From the NCBI GenBank assembly GCA_027335345.1, contig DAHWOF010000047.1, forward strand, positions 1 through 57,581: a DNA stretch of 57,581 bases, given 5' to 3'. A model generated the notes under the pieces. That model was not told the DNA's origin. It did no database searches and saw only the letters and a program-made list of their open reading frames with translations. A program made the position numbers and the translations under genes. Position 1 is the first letter of the stretch. The number at the start of each line of letters is the position of its first letter. Positions 17,853 through 27,359 of the stretch are shown here, piece after piece. Source of the stretch: Granulicella sp. (lineage in GTDB: Bacteria > Acidobacteriota > Terriglobia > Terriglobales > Acidobacteriaceae).

Positions 17853-18569
17853 ATGAAATCAGTTCGCTTTTTGACAGTTCTTGCTTCAGCAGCAGCCATC
17901 CTGCTCGCGGCGCCCAAAGCCAAAGCTGACAGCTACAGCTTTGGGACGTTGAACGTGACGATTTGGAACGGAACCTATGCCAGCGGAGTCACGGATACTG
18001 CAACCCTGGCTGATCAGCCCACCATAAGCGCAATCGGCACCTACACCTACACAGGGCCCTTGGACTTCGTCAACGACAACGGTGAATTGTCGACTGGCGC
18101 CAACAACACGTTCGGGGATTTCTTCAACAGTAACGGAAACACGAACTATGCCAGCGATCTGACAGAGGTCTCCGGCGCGAGCGTGAGCAGCCTGCTAACC
18201 GATGTCATGAGTTCGGAGGGCGAAACAGGCAGCGCGATCAATACCTACATGGAGTTTACGGGCGGCATGATCGCCGGAGAGACGGTGACGCTCTCCTCTG
18301 ACGATGGGTCAAGCCTGTACGTCAACGGTTCGCCGGTGATCTCGATGCCGGGACCCCAGAGTCAGACGACCGAATCAGCTATGCTCCCCTCGGGCAGCAA
18401 TCCCTTCACCCTGGTTTACGTCGAGTCAAACGGCGCTCCTGCTGTACTGCAGATGTCGACTGTTACTCCGGAACCGACTTCATTACTGCTGCTCGGTACC
18501 GGACTCCTCGGTTTGGCGCTGGTGCTCTCTCGGAAGGCCAGACAGAAGCCGGGCTTCATGGCGCATTGA
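17853..18569 (+). CDS. PEP-CTERM sorted exported protein with PA14-like segment
   Basis: A 238-residue exported protein. It has a signal peptide (MKSVRFLTVLASAAAILLAA, cut after AKA). A beta-rich middle includes ETVTLSSDDGSSLYVNGSPVI, a pattern seen in PA14-type domains. The C-terminus is a classic PEP-CTERM anchor: VTPEPTSLLLLGTGLLGLAL, then LSRKAR. In the known pathway the Pro-Glu-Pro signal is recognised by an exosortase and the protein is linked to exopolysaccharide or the surface. No exosortase is in this window, although an SLBB exporter lies 1.5 kb away. ATG 17853 has cggagag upstream. Its own promoter and terminator suggest single-gene expression. Confidence 0.92.
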   Translation: MKSVRFLTVLASAAAILLAAPKAKADSYSFGTLNVTIWNGTYASGVTDTATLADQPTISAIGTYTYTGPLDFVNDNGELSTGANNTFGDFFNSNGNTNYASDLTEVSGASVSSLLTDVMSSEGETGSAINTYMEFTGGMIAGETVTLSSDDGSSLYVNGSPVISMPGPQSQTTESAMLPSGSNPFTLVYVESNGAPAVLQMSTVTPEPTSLLLLGTGLLGLALVLSRKARQKPGFMAH

Positions 18570-18964
18570 AATTGCACCTATCCGCTTGTGTGGCTTGAAA
18601 TCCTCGTGTGTGGTCTGCGTGTCGAACTGGTTCGCAGGACTTCCCTGGGTTCGGCGTGGCGAATCACTTTTCTGCTCTCTCGTTCGACGAAGGCATGGCA
18701 ATCGCCATGCCTTCCTGCTTTGAGGCCGGCAAGAGCGGCGGAGATGGGATGCCGAACGCACGGACGTGAGGAACTCAACGGCTTGAAGGTCCGGTGCGGA
18801 GGGAAGGTCTTCCAGGCTGCGAAAGGCGTGTTCTCCAAAATCGCGTGGTGATCGCGTTGGATTTGGCAGGATCGGGATGGTAGGCGCCGATGCGCCGATC
18901 GTTGTGGGTGTTTGCGAATTTCAATGCATCTTGCTTGCGGGGCCGGCGCCGATGAAGGCAACTT
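18570..18964. other. Intergenic region between convergent genes
   Basis: Holds the terminator at 18690-18720 and otherwise no gene I can support. Confidence 0.5.
18690..18720 (+). terminator. Terminator-like hairpin after the PEP-CTERM gene
   Basis: A perfect 10-bp stem aaggcatggc (18690-18699) / gccatgcctt (18704-18713) with a 4-base loop is followed by cctgctt. It is 120 bases beyond the PEP-CTERM stop, and its T tract is weak. Confidence 0.6.
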
Positions 18965-19825
18965 CTAGGGCATCTCGGCTGGTTGATCCTTCGGGGCAAG
19001 CTTGTAGAACCGCAGAGCATTGAGTCCGAAGATCTTCTGTTCAGCGGCTTCATCCCATGCCGGAGAGAGAAGATCCCGAAGTGCGTGAATCACCTGGTGG
19101 TAACTGCCCGCCTTCAGGCACACCGGCCAGTCACTGCCGAACATGACGCGATCAGGACCGAAGCAGGCCATCACATGGTCGACATAAGGTTGCAGATCAG
19201 GCACGGACCAGTGATCGTGATCGGCTTCGGTGATCATGCCGGAGAGCTTGCAGAACAGGTTGCGGTGCCGAGCCGCTTCCTCGATGAGAGACTTCCATGG
19301 ATGCAGATTGTGAGCGCGAATCTCCGGCTTGGAGAGATGATCGATGGTTGCGCGTAGACCGGGAAAGGCCTCCAGCGCCCGGATGACATACGGAAGGTGG
19401 CGGGGGTAGATACAGAAGTCGAACGGAAAATCTGCCTCGGCGAGGATGCGAAGAGACGCCATTACCTGCGGCCGCAGGATCCATCGGTCGTCATCGATGT
19501 CCTGCAGCATGGGTCGGATGCCTACAAATGAAGGGTGCTTTCTTCTTTTTTCAAACTCTTGCGGGAAGTCGGGACTGTCGAGATCAAGCCAACCGACGAC
19601 GCCCGCTACAGTTGGCTCGCCGGCAGCCAGGTCAAGCAAGAAGTCTGTTTCGTCCGCTGTCTGTGCTGCTTGGACCAGGACGGTGCGATCGATTCCGTGC
19701 TGCTGAAGCAAGGGCCGCAGGTCGGATGGCAGGTAATCGCGACAGAGGATGGGCACTGCGGGAGTCATCCAATGGTAATCTCCGCGATTGACCTTCCAAT
19801 AGTGCTGGTGACTATCTATTCTCAT
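18965..19825 (-). CDS. Amidohydrolase, possible sugar-lactone hydrolase (COG3618-like)
   Basis: A 286-residue TIM-barrel metal hydrolase of the amidohydrolase-2 type. It starts MRIDSHQHYW with the metal-binding HxH (His 6 and 8). Further landmarks are VGWLDLDSP, FVGIRP, a KLSGMITEADHDHW segment (Lys, then acidic and His residues) and the closing FGSDWPVC with the metal-site Asp. This pattern is shared with L-fucono-1,5-lactonases and 4-sulfomuconolactonase-like enzymes. A lactonase role is plausible, but no fucose genes lie nearby, so the substrate is open. Single gene; the next upstream gene on the same strand is 250 bases away. Confidence 0.88.
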   Translation of the reverse strand: MRIDSHQHYWKVNRGDYHWMTPAVPILCRDYLPSDLRPLLQQHGIDRTVLVQAAQTADETDFLLDLAAGEPTVAGVVGWLDLDSPDFPQEFEKRRKHPSFVGIRPMLQDIDDDRWILRPQVMASLRILAEADFPFDFCIYPRHLPYVIRALEAFPGLRATIDHLSKPEIRAHNLHPWKSLIEEAARHRNLFCKLSGMITEADHDHWSVPDLQPYVDHVMACFGPDRVMFGSDWPVCLKAGSYHQVIHALRDLLSPAWDEAAEQKIFGLNALRFYKLAPKDQPAEMP

Positions 19826-20076
19826 CGTCGATCCCGAACTCCTGAACGCCTGAAGACATTCTTGATTTGAATGGAACTCCTATAGCTTTTTTCGTGTGGT
19901 TGGGTTCCCTGAAATAAGCTTGCTGCGGCATCTTTATTGCACACCGGTGGGCAAGCTTTGGGGGGTGCTGGGAGTTGGAGAAACGTTGCGATCCGGCAAT
20001 GTCGAGACGCTGGGTTAAACCTGCACGGAAAAGCCTTCAGGTGACGGCCACAACGGTTGCGGGCGCCACGTCAAAA

Positions 20077-22968
20077 CTATGGGAAGTAAGCAAGCATTGC
20101 AGCTCCCAGAGCGAAGTTCGAGAAAAGCTGCGAGTATTCAAGGATGCCATACAGGGCGGAGGGTTTATAGGTCTTCTCCGGGGCCATGATCGTATCGCCT
20201 GGATATACCTTGATGTCATCAAACTTGTCGCTCCATAGCCCTTTGTTGGCCAAATAGCCTACAACTTCGCCATCGGCCCGGATGAGGAACTGCTGCTTGC
20301 GATCGGCGTTGATCGTGAGGCCTCCGGCCACCTGGAGGTAATCGCCCACCTTGTGTCCGGGGATATATAGGAACGAGTTCTGATCATTGACGGCTCCCAC
20401 CACGTTGACTACTGCTGGCACCGATGGAACCATGAACTGGTCGCCGTCGCGTAAAACGATGTCGGGGATGCTGGTCGTGCCGCGGCTGTTGGGCTTGAAG
20501 TTCAAAACAATGCGTCCGGTGGCGCGGATCTGACGGAGGCTGGCGATCAGGTTGGCTTCATTGAGCTGCGCTACATTGCCTCCGGCCAGGTTCTGAGCGG
20601 CTGCGGGCGAGGCGGCTGCCGCCATGTCGCTGCGCTGAATCTGCATGCTCAGGCTCTGCACGTACTCGTCAATACGCACCTGTTGCATCGCCCGGGTGGA
20701 CTCTCGGGTGAAGTCCGATCCGTAGAGATATGCATCCGGCGTCAGGCCGCCGGCGTGCTCGACCAGTTGGCGCAGCGTCTCGCCCGGTGTTACGGAGTAA
20801 ACTCCGGGGTGCGCAAACTCGCCGCTCAACTTCACCAGCATGGTCTGCTGTGTAATAGGCACCTTGACGTCGGCCTGGGAGAAGATCGTCACGACATCTC
20901 CCGCCTCCAACTCCAGGTCCTGGGAGCTATCGTGGTCCAGCACCAGTTTGCCCAGATCAAAGGGAATCAACTCCGTCTGGAGCGTCTTTGGATTCTGGCG
21001 CTGGATGACAGCGTAGCTCCAGTCGATCGCTGGTGCGAGCTGGCTCACCTCAGTATGTTGGAGAGGGGACGGAGCAGTTCCGTTGACTTGCAACTCCTGC
21101 TCGGCGACTGAGGAGTTGGAGCCGTGTTCCTGCGCGGAGAGCGCTTGCCCGTTCTGCCCCATCGGCTGCTCGAACCCTCCCGCCTGCATCCCGTAAGCTC
21201 CCGCCTGCTGGCCGTTTGCCCCTGTCTGCTGACCATTTACCCCCCCCTGCTGCGCGTAAGCGCCTGTCTGCTGCCCATTCTGTCCCGCCGTCTGCTGGCC
21301 ATTCTGGCTCATGCCGTAAGGGCCCAGAGAGGCTCCGTTCGCGCCTCGCGGTGGTCCGAGGTAGGAGGCGCCAGGCGGTGGAAAATGCAGTTGAATAGGA
21401 TGGTCCTCGGTTGGTTGGCGCATCAAACCAAGCGAGGGAATCGGTTCGAACTCCGGAGCGGGAAGGCCGAGTTGGGCGCGCCTCCACCAGTAATCTCTGG
21501 TGATCAGCGACTGCTGATCCGGGATCAGATCGCTCAGCCGCATCCCAGGGCGCCATGCAAACCGGCCCGGATTGGCGACATTGCCACGCAACATCACGGT
21601 TTTTTGATAGGCCGGCAGGATGGGGAGGACACGCACAATATCACCGTCCTTCAGCGACGTCTTGAGCCCATTGGCATCGTCGCCTACCTCCATGGCATAT
21701 CGGTCTTGATGATCGGCAATGCGCTCCAAGGAGATCCGGGTCTTGGCTGCCACTGTGGTCACTCCACCAGCGTCCGTGATCAACTCGGCCAAATCCTCCG
21801 GGGGCTCGCTTGTAGAGGTCTCTCCCTTGGAGTTGTTCTGCAGGTTCTTTCCTTGGTCGCCCTGCGGCTCCCCGCGCAGTTCATAGATCGCCGGGTCCCG
21901 CACGCTACCCGTAATCGCCACTTCTGGACCGACCGGCGGAATGAAGATGACGTCGCCCGGTAACAGTTGGACATCCTTCGATTTGTCCCCATGTACGAGC
22001 AACATGTAGAGGTCGAAGTCGGTGACCGTCTGGCCGTCCCGGCGCAGTTCGATATGCCGCATGGAACCCTCGACGGAGGGTCCGCCGCTGGCAAAGAGCG
22101 CATCCACCAGCGTGCTGAGCGAACTGACCGTGTAGACACCAGGGCGTCGCGCCTGGCCGGTAACGTACACCTGGATGGAACGAATCTGTCCGACATTGGC
22201 TATGAGGTCAAAGTTCTTGTAGACCCTTCCGATCGCTTGGCGCAGATTTTTGTCAAGATCCGAGTAGGGCAGGCCCGCAACATGCACCGGCCCCACTTGG
22301 GGAAGGTAGATCTCTCCCGTGCGATCGACTTGCAGGTTGGCTTGGAAGTTGACCTGTCCCCAAGTGCGGATGCGCAGTTCATCACCTGGCCCGATGATGT
22401 AGTTCGACGGAACGGGAGCCATACTCAGCGGGGCAAAGGTGGAAGGTACTTGGCGGAAGAGGTTGGCGCCGTAGATGGGCAGCACCTGCCCTGTGGTGGA
22501 TGCGATGAACTTCTGGAACTCGGTAAGAGGCTGGGGCGGCAGCGGGATCATCACTGGCGCTGAAATCCCCTGGCCCAGTCTTCCGATATCGGAATAGTTG
22601 ATGGACGGGTTCTGTGCAGCGCCCACTCCCATGGTGCCTAGCGCCCCCATGGATCCCATGCCTCCCAGCAGAGGAGAGGGTTGCACGCCACTCGTTCCCT
22701 GGCCCTGGCCTTGTGCCGTGCACGCCGCTGTGCCGGCCATCATCGGATCGGTGCAGTCAACCGTGGTCGTCTGGGCGCCTTCCGGGTAATTCGACACCGG
22801 TGACTGCTGTCCAGCCGCGGTCATCGCCAGCAAAGAGAACAGGAGCAGATCCCCAAACAGCCTGGCGGCACGGGGAAACGGAATGGTGCAAATACCTCTG
22901 GAACCTGGGCTGGATAGGTTACGGCCCTTGAAAGACTGAGACACACCCATTTGATCCGAGTCTACCAT
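20077..22968 (-). CDS. SLBB-domain polysaccharide export protein (Wza-like)
   Basis: A 963-residue outer-membrane exporter. After an N-terminal signal region (hydrophobic LFGDLLLFSLLAMTAAG, about 37-53) and a Gly/Met-rich linker comes the polysaccharide-export motif YIIGPGDELRIRTWGQV (190-206) with QVDRTGEIYLPQVGPV. At least four SLBB-type repeats follow: VYVTGQARRPGVYTV (about 267), MLRGNVANPGRFAW (about 458), VKLSGEFAHPGVYSV (about 715) and VNVVGAVNDQNSFLYI (about 865). Residues of about 545-615 are a Gln/Gly/Asn-rich low-complexity insert. Wza proteins are near 380 residues, so this is a large multi-SLBB version. No glycosyltransferase, Wzc or flippase is adjacent. The start could also be the internal ATG at 22950. 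Confidence 0.92.
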   Translation of the reverse strand: MVDSDQMGVSQSFKGRNLSSPGSRGICTIPFPRAARLFGDLLLFSLLAMTAAGQQSPVSNYPEGAQTTTVDCTDPMMAGTAACTAQGQGQGTSGVQPSPLLGGMGSMGALGTMGVGAAQNPSINYSDIGRLGQGISAPVMIPLPPQPLTEFQKFIASTTGQVLPIYGANLFRQVPSTFAPLSMAPVPSNYIIGPGDELRIRTWGQVNFQANLQVDRTGEIYLPQVGPVHVAGLPYSDLDKNLRQAIGRVYKNFDLIANVGQIRSIQVYVTGQARRPGVYTVSSLSTLVDALFASGGPSVEGSMRHIELRRDGQTVTDFDLYMLLVHGDKSKDVQLLPGDVIFIPPVGPEVAITGSVRDPAIYELRGEPQGDQGKNLQNNSKGETSTSEPPEDLAELITDAGGVTTVAAKTRISLERIADHQDRYAMEVGDDANGLKTSLKDGDIVRVLPILPAYQKTVMLRGNVANPGRFAWRPGMRLSDLIPDQQSLITRDYWWRRAQLGLPAPEFEPIPSLGLMRQPTEDHPIQLHFPPPGASYLGPPRGANGASLGPYGMSQNGQQTAGQNGQQTGAYAQQGGVNGQQTGANGQQAGAYGMQAGGFEQPMGQNGQALSAQEHGSNSSVAEQELQVNGTAPSPLQHTEVSQLAPAIDWSYAVIQRQNPKTLQTELIPFDLGKLVLDHDSSQDLELEAGDVVTIFSQADVKVPITQQTMLVKLSGEFAHPGVYSVTPGETLRQLVEHAGGLTPDAYLYGSDFTRESTRAMQQVRIDEYVQSLSMQIQRSDMAAAASPAAAQNLAGGNVAQLNEANLIASLRQIRATGRIVLNFKPNSRGTTSIPDIVLRDGDQFMVPSVPAVVNVVGAVNDQNSFLYIPGHKVGDYLQVAGGLTINADRKQQFLIRADGEVVGYLANKGLWSDKFDDIKVYPGDTIMAPEKTYKPSALYGILEYSQLFSNFALGAAMLAYFP

Positions 22969-23170
22969 GCAAATCGAGGGGTTAAAGCGCAGAGAGCCGG
23001 GCGAGCAGAGCGGTCTCGGGCGCCTCGGAAACCGAACTCCATCTGAATCATGGAAGAGTGCAATGGCACAGACTTTCGCCGTATTGTTCCAGCGAGGAAG
23101 CGCTCGCGCCTGGGGCGTGCAACGGCGCTGGGTTCACCAACCAGCGCGTCGTTGCAATCACGTTCCATCG

Positions 23171-23205
23171 CAAAAGCGAAGGCGCATCCATGGACGCGCC
23201 TTCGC
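23171..23205 (-). terminator. Terminator of the kinase/STAS operon
   Basis: A perfect 10-bp stem (gcgaaggcgc 23176-23185, gcgccttcgc 23196-23205) is followed on the minus strand by ttttg. It is 28 bases after the STAS stop. Confidence 0.8.
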
Positions 23206-23232
23206 CGGCCTGAAAGAGCGGTTCTATTGCAT

Positions 23233-23577
23233 CTACGCGAATGCAGCCACTGCGGCAGCCTCATCGTCCTTGACGTCAAAGACCGTAAGCAGCTTGGTGA
23301 TCACCAGCAGGTCTCGCACCTTGCTGGTCAGGTTCATCAGCTTCAGTTCTCCGCCGGCGTTCTTGACCGCGGTATAGGAGCTGACCAACTCGCCCAGCCC
23401 TGAACTGTCGATGTAGCTCACCCCGACCAGATTCAGCACGATCTTTTTGGCCCCTTTGGCCAAGAGCTTCCGCACCTCATCTCGCAGCGTTACCCCGCCT
23501 TCGCCGAGCGTGATCTTCCCACTCAAATCCAGAATTGTTACATCACCCACCTGCCGGGCGGTCAATGTCATGCTCAT
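23233..23577 (-). CDS. STAS-domain anti-sigma factor antagonist
   Basis: A 114-residue SpoIIAA/RsbV-like protein. The hallmark phosphorylation loop [14 protein letters not shown] contains the conserved Ser pair after Asp. Preceding strands [15 protein letters not shown] and KIVLNLVGV are standard STAS. In the known partner-switch mechanism the unphosphorylated antagonist binds the kinase and frees a sigma factor (or other target); phosphorylation resets it. ATG 23577 is preceded by aaggag 8 bases upstream, inside the end of the kinase gene. A TTG at 23583 is the only longer option. It is the second gene of a two-gene operon with its kinase. Confidence 0.93.
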   Translation of the reverse strand: MSMTLTARQVGDVTILDLSGKITLGEGGVTLRDEVRKLLAKGAKKIVLNLVGVSYIDSSGLGELVSSYTAVKNAGGELKLMNLTSKVRDLLVITKLLTVFDVKDDEAAAVAAFA

Positions 23578-23579
23578 TC

Positions 23580-24056
23580 TCAAGACTCCTTATGTATTCG
23601 ATGTTTGATCAACTCGATTTCAGTTCCGGGGCTCAACTGGTGAAAGTGTACCTCATCCATAATGGCCCGCATCAGAAATATCCCCCGTCCCGAGCTGCGC
23701 AGAATATTCTCTGGCGCACAAGGGTCAGGCACCGAGTCCGGATCCAGTCCCAATCCCTCATCGGCAATGGTGATGCTCAGTGCGTCATCGCTCAAGGCAA
23801 AGCCGATCCGCACCTTTTTGGCCGGATCGCGCTTGTTCCCATGCAGGATCGCATTGATCACCGCTTCGCGCGTTACCATCGCAATCTGGCTGGAGGTGTC
23901 TTCATCAAACCCCGCCTGGTGTGCCAACTGCTCCACCCGGGTCTCTACCGTCTCGACGCTGGACAGTTCTGAGTCGAGCGTCATACGGCTCGGCTGATCC
24001 TTTGAAGGTCGCGCCTGGGTTCCGGATTGGCGCGATTTGATGTCCGAATCGGTCAA
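23580..24056 (-). CDS. RsbW/SpoIIAB-like serine kinase (anti-sigma factor)
   Basis: HATPase_c protein of 158 residues from TTG 24056, or 134 from ATG 23984 (MTLDSELSS), which fits the usual family length better. ATP-binding boxes are visible: N box [16 protein letters not shown]1 box [13 protein letters not shown] and G2 [16 protein letters not shown]. The likely partner is the STAS protein encoded 2 bases downstream. The target sigma factor or phosphatase is not in the window. The pair lies upstream of the SLBB exporter on the same strand, but a terminator and 260 bases separate them, so a regulatory link is only a guess. Confidence 0.9.
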   Translation of the reverse strand: MTDSDIKSRQSGTQARPSKDQPSRMTLDSELSSVETVETRVEQLAHQAGFDEDTSSQIAMVTREAVINAILHGNKRDPAKKVRIGFALSDDALSITIADEGLGLDPDSVPDPCAPENILRSSGRGIFLMRAIMDEVHFHQLSPGTEIELIKHRIHKES

Positions 24057-24467
24057 GGCTGCGTGTCCCTCAAAGCGAAAGTGTCGAGCAGCAAGGCGAG
24101 AGCGTTTTCAGTGCAAGTATAACCTGACCCCGCCACCCCCTCGGGCGCCCTTCTCTTTGAAAATTAACTCCTCGACCGCTCAAAGGCCCCCATACAGGCA
24201 GGAGGTATCCGACGAGTCCAGAGACGACCCGAGGCAGATGGCAAACGCGTCGCTCCGCGCTGCAAGCCATGCCGGGATTGTAGGGAGAGTGTTCTCGTTG
24301 AGGTTCGACTTCGTCAGGCGCGCTCCTATCCCGCGCAGACCTCCGCTCCGCGAGGGCAAACATGGCGGCCAATTCGGCCCAGCTTTGGGCCTCTTGGCGG
24401 GAGCAACTAACACCCCGCCCGGTCTCTTGCCTGTTTGCGCGCCGCCGTGCTTCCGAGCGGGGCCCGG
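24057..24467. other. Intergenic region, no gene seen
   Basis: About 410 bases between two minus-strand genes. It presumably holds the promoter of the kinase/STAS operon and the end of the M16 transcript. No repeat, clear terminator or RNA gene recognised. Confidence 0.5.
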
Positions 24468-27149
24468 CTACTTGGGCGCCGGTCCACGAACTACCTGCAC
24501 CAAGTCATCCGGATGAACCAACTTGGAGAATGCCTGCCGCACCTGGTCTGCATTCATCGCATCGTATCGCTTTGCCTCCAGGATGGGCTCATCCAGCGGC
24601 AAGCCGAGCCCGGCTCGGGCCAGCAATCCTCTAGCCACCGACTCTTCACTTGACTCGCCAAGCGGAATCTGGCGCAGCAGGATGGCTTTGGCCTGGTGAA
24701 GCTCCGCTGGAGAGACATCCTGGGTTCGCATCTGGTTCAGATCACGGACCACCAGCGCACGCGCTTTGGATACATTCTCTGGATTGCACCCATACTCCAC
24801 AGTGTAGGTGGCTCTGGTCTTGTCGGCATCCAGGTCGACGCTCACGAAGTACACGTAGCCGGTCTCCTGGCGCAGGTCATGGTAAAGCCGTGTCGCATAG
24901 AACCCGCCGCCCAGCACATGATTGCCCAACTGGAGGGGGTAGTAGTCCGCCGAGAGCCGGTTCAGCGGGAGCTGTTCGGAAAGATATACGGTGTCCTGCA
25001 CGGCCTCCGGATCCGCTACGTCGGTGGCTGAGGGCTTGTTCGGCGGAACAGGAGGCAGCGTGGTGTTGGGCTTCGGACCGGCTGCCTTCCATCCGCCAAA
25101 CCACTTCATGATCACCATTCGCGCCTCCGCCGGGGTTACGTCTCCGATGACCACAATGGTGGTCAGATCCGGGCGCAGCGTGGTGTCGTGGTACTTCTGC
25201 ACGTCGGCCAGAGTCACCTTGGCCAGCGTGGCCGGCGTGGTTTGGCGCAGCGCGGGGTCGCCGGCTGGCAGCAACGCCAGGCTCAGGGCCCGCGAAGTCT
25301 TGTAAGAAGGGCTCTTCAGGTCGCCGGCGACAAACATCGCGGTCTGTTGCCGCACCACATCGAACGCCCGCTGCGGAAGAGCGGGGTGAAGTTCGTTGTC
25401 GGCCAGAAGCTCGACGCCCCGTGAAAAGTGATCCTTGAGTACCTCGACAGAAAAGCTGTAACCGGCCGACTCATCGGCGGCAATGTCGTCCAGCGCCTTC
25501 TGAAAGGCCAGCCGGTCCATCGTTTGGGTTCCGTAAGAGTAAAGCCCATCCAGCACGTCCTTGACCCCGTCCAGTCCGGGTGAGGTCTGGAGATCCGAGT
25601 TATGGTCCACCGTCCCCATTACGGTCACCGTCGGGCTGATCCGATCTGTCTTGACGATCAAGCGGATCCCGTTGGGCAGGGTACTGTCGGAGACCTGCTC
25701 GTAGTCCGTCGGCACCTTCAGCTTGTCCAGCGCGCTTGCGGCCCATGCCGGAAGCACCACCGGCCGCGTCGGCGCAGATGTTACCTGCTCGGCGCCGCCA
25801 AATCCTTTGGATGCCACTGGCTGCCCGGTCGGTACGGGCTTCAGCGTTGCGGTGATCGAGTTCTGGGCGGTGAGGTACTCTTTGGCAACGCGGTTCACAT
25901 CCGCCAGCGTGACTCTCTTCAGCGCGTCCACATCCTCTTCCGGCGACCTGCGTCCCTCTGCCGCCAAGGCGTTGGACCACACATCGGCCAACCCGGGAAT
26001 CGAGTTGCGCTGGAACTCGGCACCCGCCACCTCGCTGCGCTTGGCTGCATCCACCAGGTCAGCCGGTACGCCTTTGGTCGCGTAGTTCTCCAGAATCTGG
26101 CGCATCTGCGCAATTGCCGCCGCTACATCTACCTGCGCCGGCTCCGCCACCAGCCCAAAGCCTACGCTCGCCTTGGGATAGGATTCGGCCATGGCGAACT
26201 CGGCCGCCAGCGCCTTGCCTGCGGGAACCATCCCATACAGATCGGCCCGTTGGCTGCTCAAAACGTCGGCCAAAATCTGACTGGCGGCGTAGTCGGGAGA
26301 GTCCGTTCCCGGCATCCGGTAGGCGATGAAGCCTAGGGTGTAAGGAAGGTTGCTGTCCAGGGAAAAGCTCTCGGACTTCACGGGAGCAAGATGAATCGGC
26401 GGACGGGGAGGCAGCGGATGGCTGGGGATGCTGCCGAAGAGCTGCTTGATCCTGGCCAAAGTCGAGCTGGGATCTACATCGCCCACAATCACCAGGATCG
26501 CGTTGCCTGGCGTGTACCACTTCTCCTCGAATGACTTCAACATCGCTCCCGTGGTGGCGTCAAAGGAGCTTTTCGTCCCCAGCGGATCGTGTGCATAGGG
26601 CGTACCTGCGAACATGTCGCCGTTCATGCGGTCAATGAACTTGTAAGTGGGATTGGATAGATCCCGCGCAACCTCCTGCTCAATGGCGCCGCGTTCCTTG
26701 GCCCATTCGGTCTGCGAGTCGTCGATGCCCCGCATGCACGCCGCAGAGGCCTCCAGCGCCACATCCAGATCGGCCGCCGGAACGGTCTCAAAGTATTGGG
26801 TGATGTTCTGCTGGGTGTCTGCGTTGTTCTCTCCGCCCATCTGCGCGTAGATGGCCGCCGTCTGGTCAGCGGTCATTCCCGTGCATCCGCGGAAGGCCAT
26901 ATGCTCCTGCGCGTGCGCCATGCCTGGAAATCCCGGCGGCGTCTCATCCCCGCCGACGATGAAGTTGTTTTCCACGGTCACCACCGGGGCCAGAGAGTTG
27001 CGGAGGATCACCACCCGCATGCCGTTCGCCAGTGTGGCTCGCACGGCGCCGGCCTCAGTAGCCGCATGCGCGGGCATCTGCGCAGCGTTTCCACGGGCGC
27101 CAAAGACGGCCAGCCCGAGCGTAAGTACAAGCATGTTTCTTGAAGTCAC
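24468..27149 (-). CDS. M16 (insulinase/pitrilysin) family zinc peptidase, two-unit
   Basis: An 893-residue exported metalloprotease. A signal peptide (MLVLTLGLAVFGARGNA) precedes the first M16 unit, which carries the inverted zinc motif HAQEH (HxxEH, residues 79-83) and the distal Glu within RGAIEQEVARD. A second M16-like unit from about residue 500 lacks HxxEH, as is normal for the inactive half of the clamshell. The segment GGGFYATRLYHDLRQETGYVYF is the conserved closing region. Probably degrades peptides in the periplasm. The start is GTG at 27149 with aaggag 8 bases upstream. Divergent from the DUF2784 gene. Confidence 0.93.
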   Translation of the reverse strand: MTSRNMLVLTLGLAVFGARGNAAQMPAHAATEAGAVRATLANGMRVVILRNSLAPVVTVENNFIVGGDETPPGFPGMAHAQEHMAFRGCTGMTADQTAAIYAQMGGENNADTQQNITQYFETVPAADLDVALEASAACMRGIDDSQTEWAKERGAIEQEVARDLSNPTYKFIDRMNGDMFAGTPYAHDPLGTKSSFDATTGAMLKSFEEKWYTPGNAILVIVGDVDPSSTLARIKQLFGSIPSHPLPPRPPIHLAPVKSESFSLDSNLPYTLGFIAYRMPGTDSPDYAASQILADVLSSQRADLYGMVPAGKALAAEFAMAESYPKASVGFGLVAEPAQVDVAAAIAQMRQILENYATKGVPADLVDAAKRSEVAGAEFQRNSIPGLADVWSNALAAEGRRSPEEDVDALKRVTLADVNRVAKEYLTAQNSITATLKPVPTGQPVASKGFGGAEQVTSAPTRPVVLPAWAASALDKLKVPTDYEQVSDSTLPNGIRLIVKTDRISPTVTVMGTVDHNSDLQTSPGLDGVKDVLDGLYSYGTQTMDRLAFQKALDDIAADESAGYSFSVEVLKDHFSRGVELLADNELHPALPQRAFDVVRQQTAMFVAGDLKSPSYKTSRALSLALLPAGDPALRQTTPATLAKVTLADVQKYHDTTLRPDLTTIVVIGDVTPAEARMVIMKWFGGWKAAGPKPNTTLPPVPPNKPSATDVADPEAVQDTVYLSEQLPLNRLSADYYPLQLGNHVLGGGFYATRLYHDLRQETGYVYFVSVDLDADKTRATYTVEYGCNPENVSKARALVVRDLNQMRTQDVSPAELHQAKAILLRQIPLGESSEESVARGLLARAGLGLPLDEPILEAKRYDAMNADQVRQAFSKLVHPDDLVQVVRGPAPK

Positions 27150-27289
27150 CTTGTCATCTCCTTTGGAAGCAATGCGGCGTGGCGTATAACTTAGAAAGTG
27201 CGACGGCTTCCATCATAAAGACTTCAGAGAGCTCGTGTCCCCAGGCTCCAGGGCAAGCTCTTGCGGCAGCGGGTCCGAAGTGCGCTCCG

Positions 27290-27311
27290 GCGCATTGCAA
27301 CTGCAATGCGC
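27290..27311. promoter_or_regulatory. 22-bp perfect palindrome between divergent genes
   Basis: Arms gcgcattgca (27290-27299) and tgcaatgcgc (27302-27311) flank ac. The site is 140 bases from the M16 start and 50 bases before the DUF2784 start. A second small inverted repeat (caacgg/ccgttg) follows at about 27315. A dimeric regulator binding site is likely. There is no T tract, so it is not a terminator. Confidence 0.65.
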
Positions 27312-27359
27312 AGCCAACGGTCAAGTGCCGTTGCGCATCAGCAAAAAAGGCGCGGAGCC

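Noticed and set aside
17185-17856. 223-residue open frame between the helicase and PEP-CTERM genes
   Set aside because: It begins antisense to the helicase start, is Arg/Ser-rich, lacks a ribosome site and runs through the probable promoter and leader of the PEP-CTERM gene.
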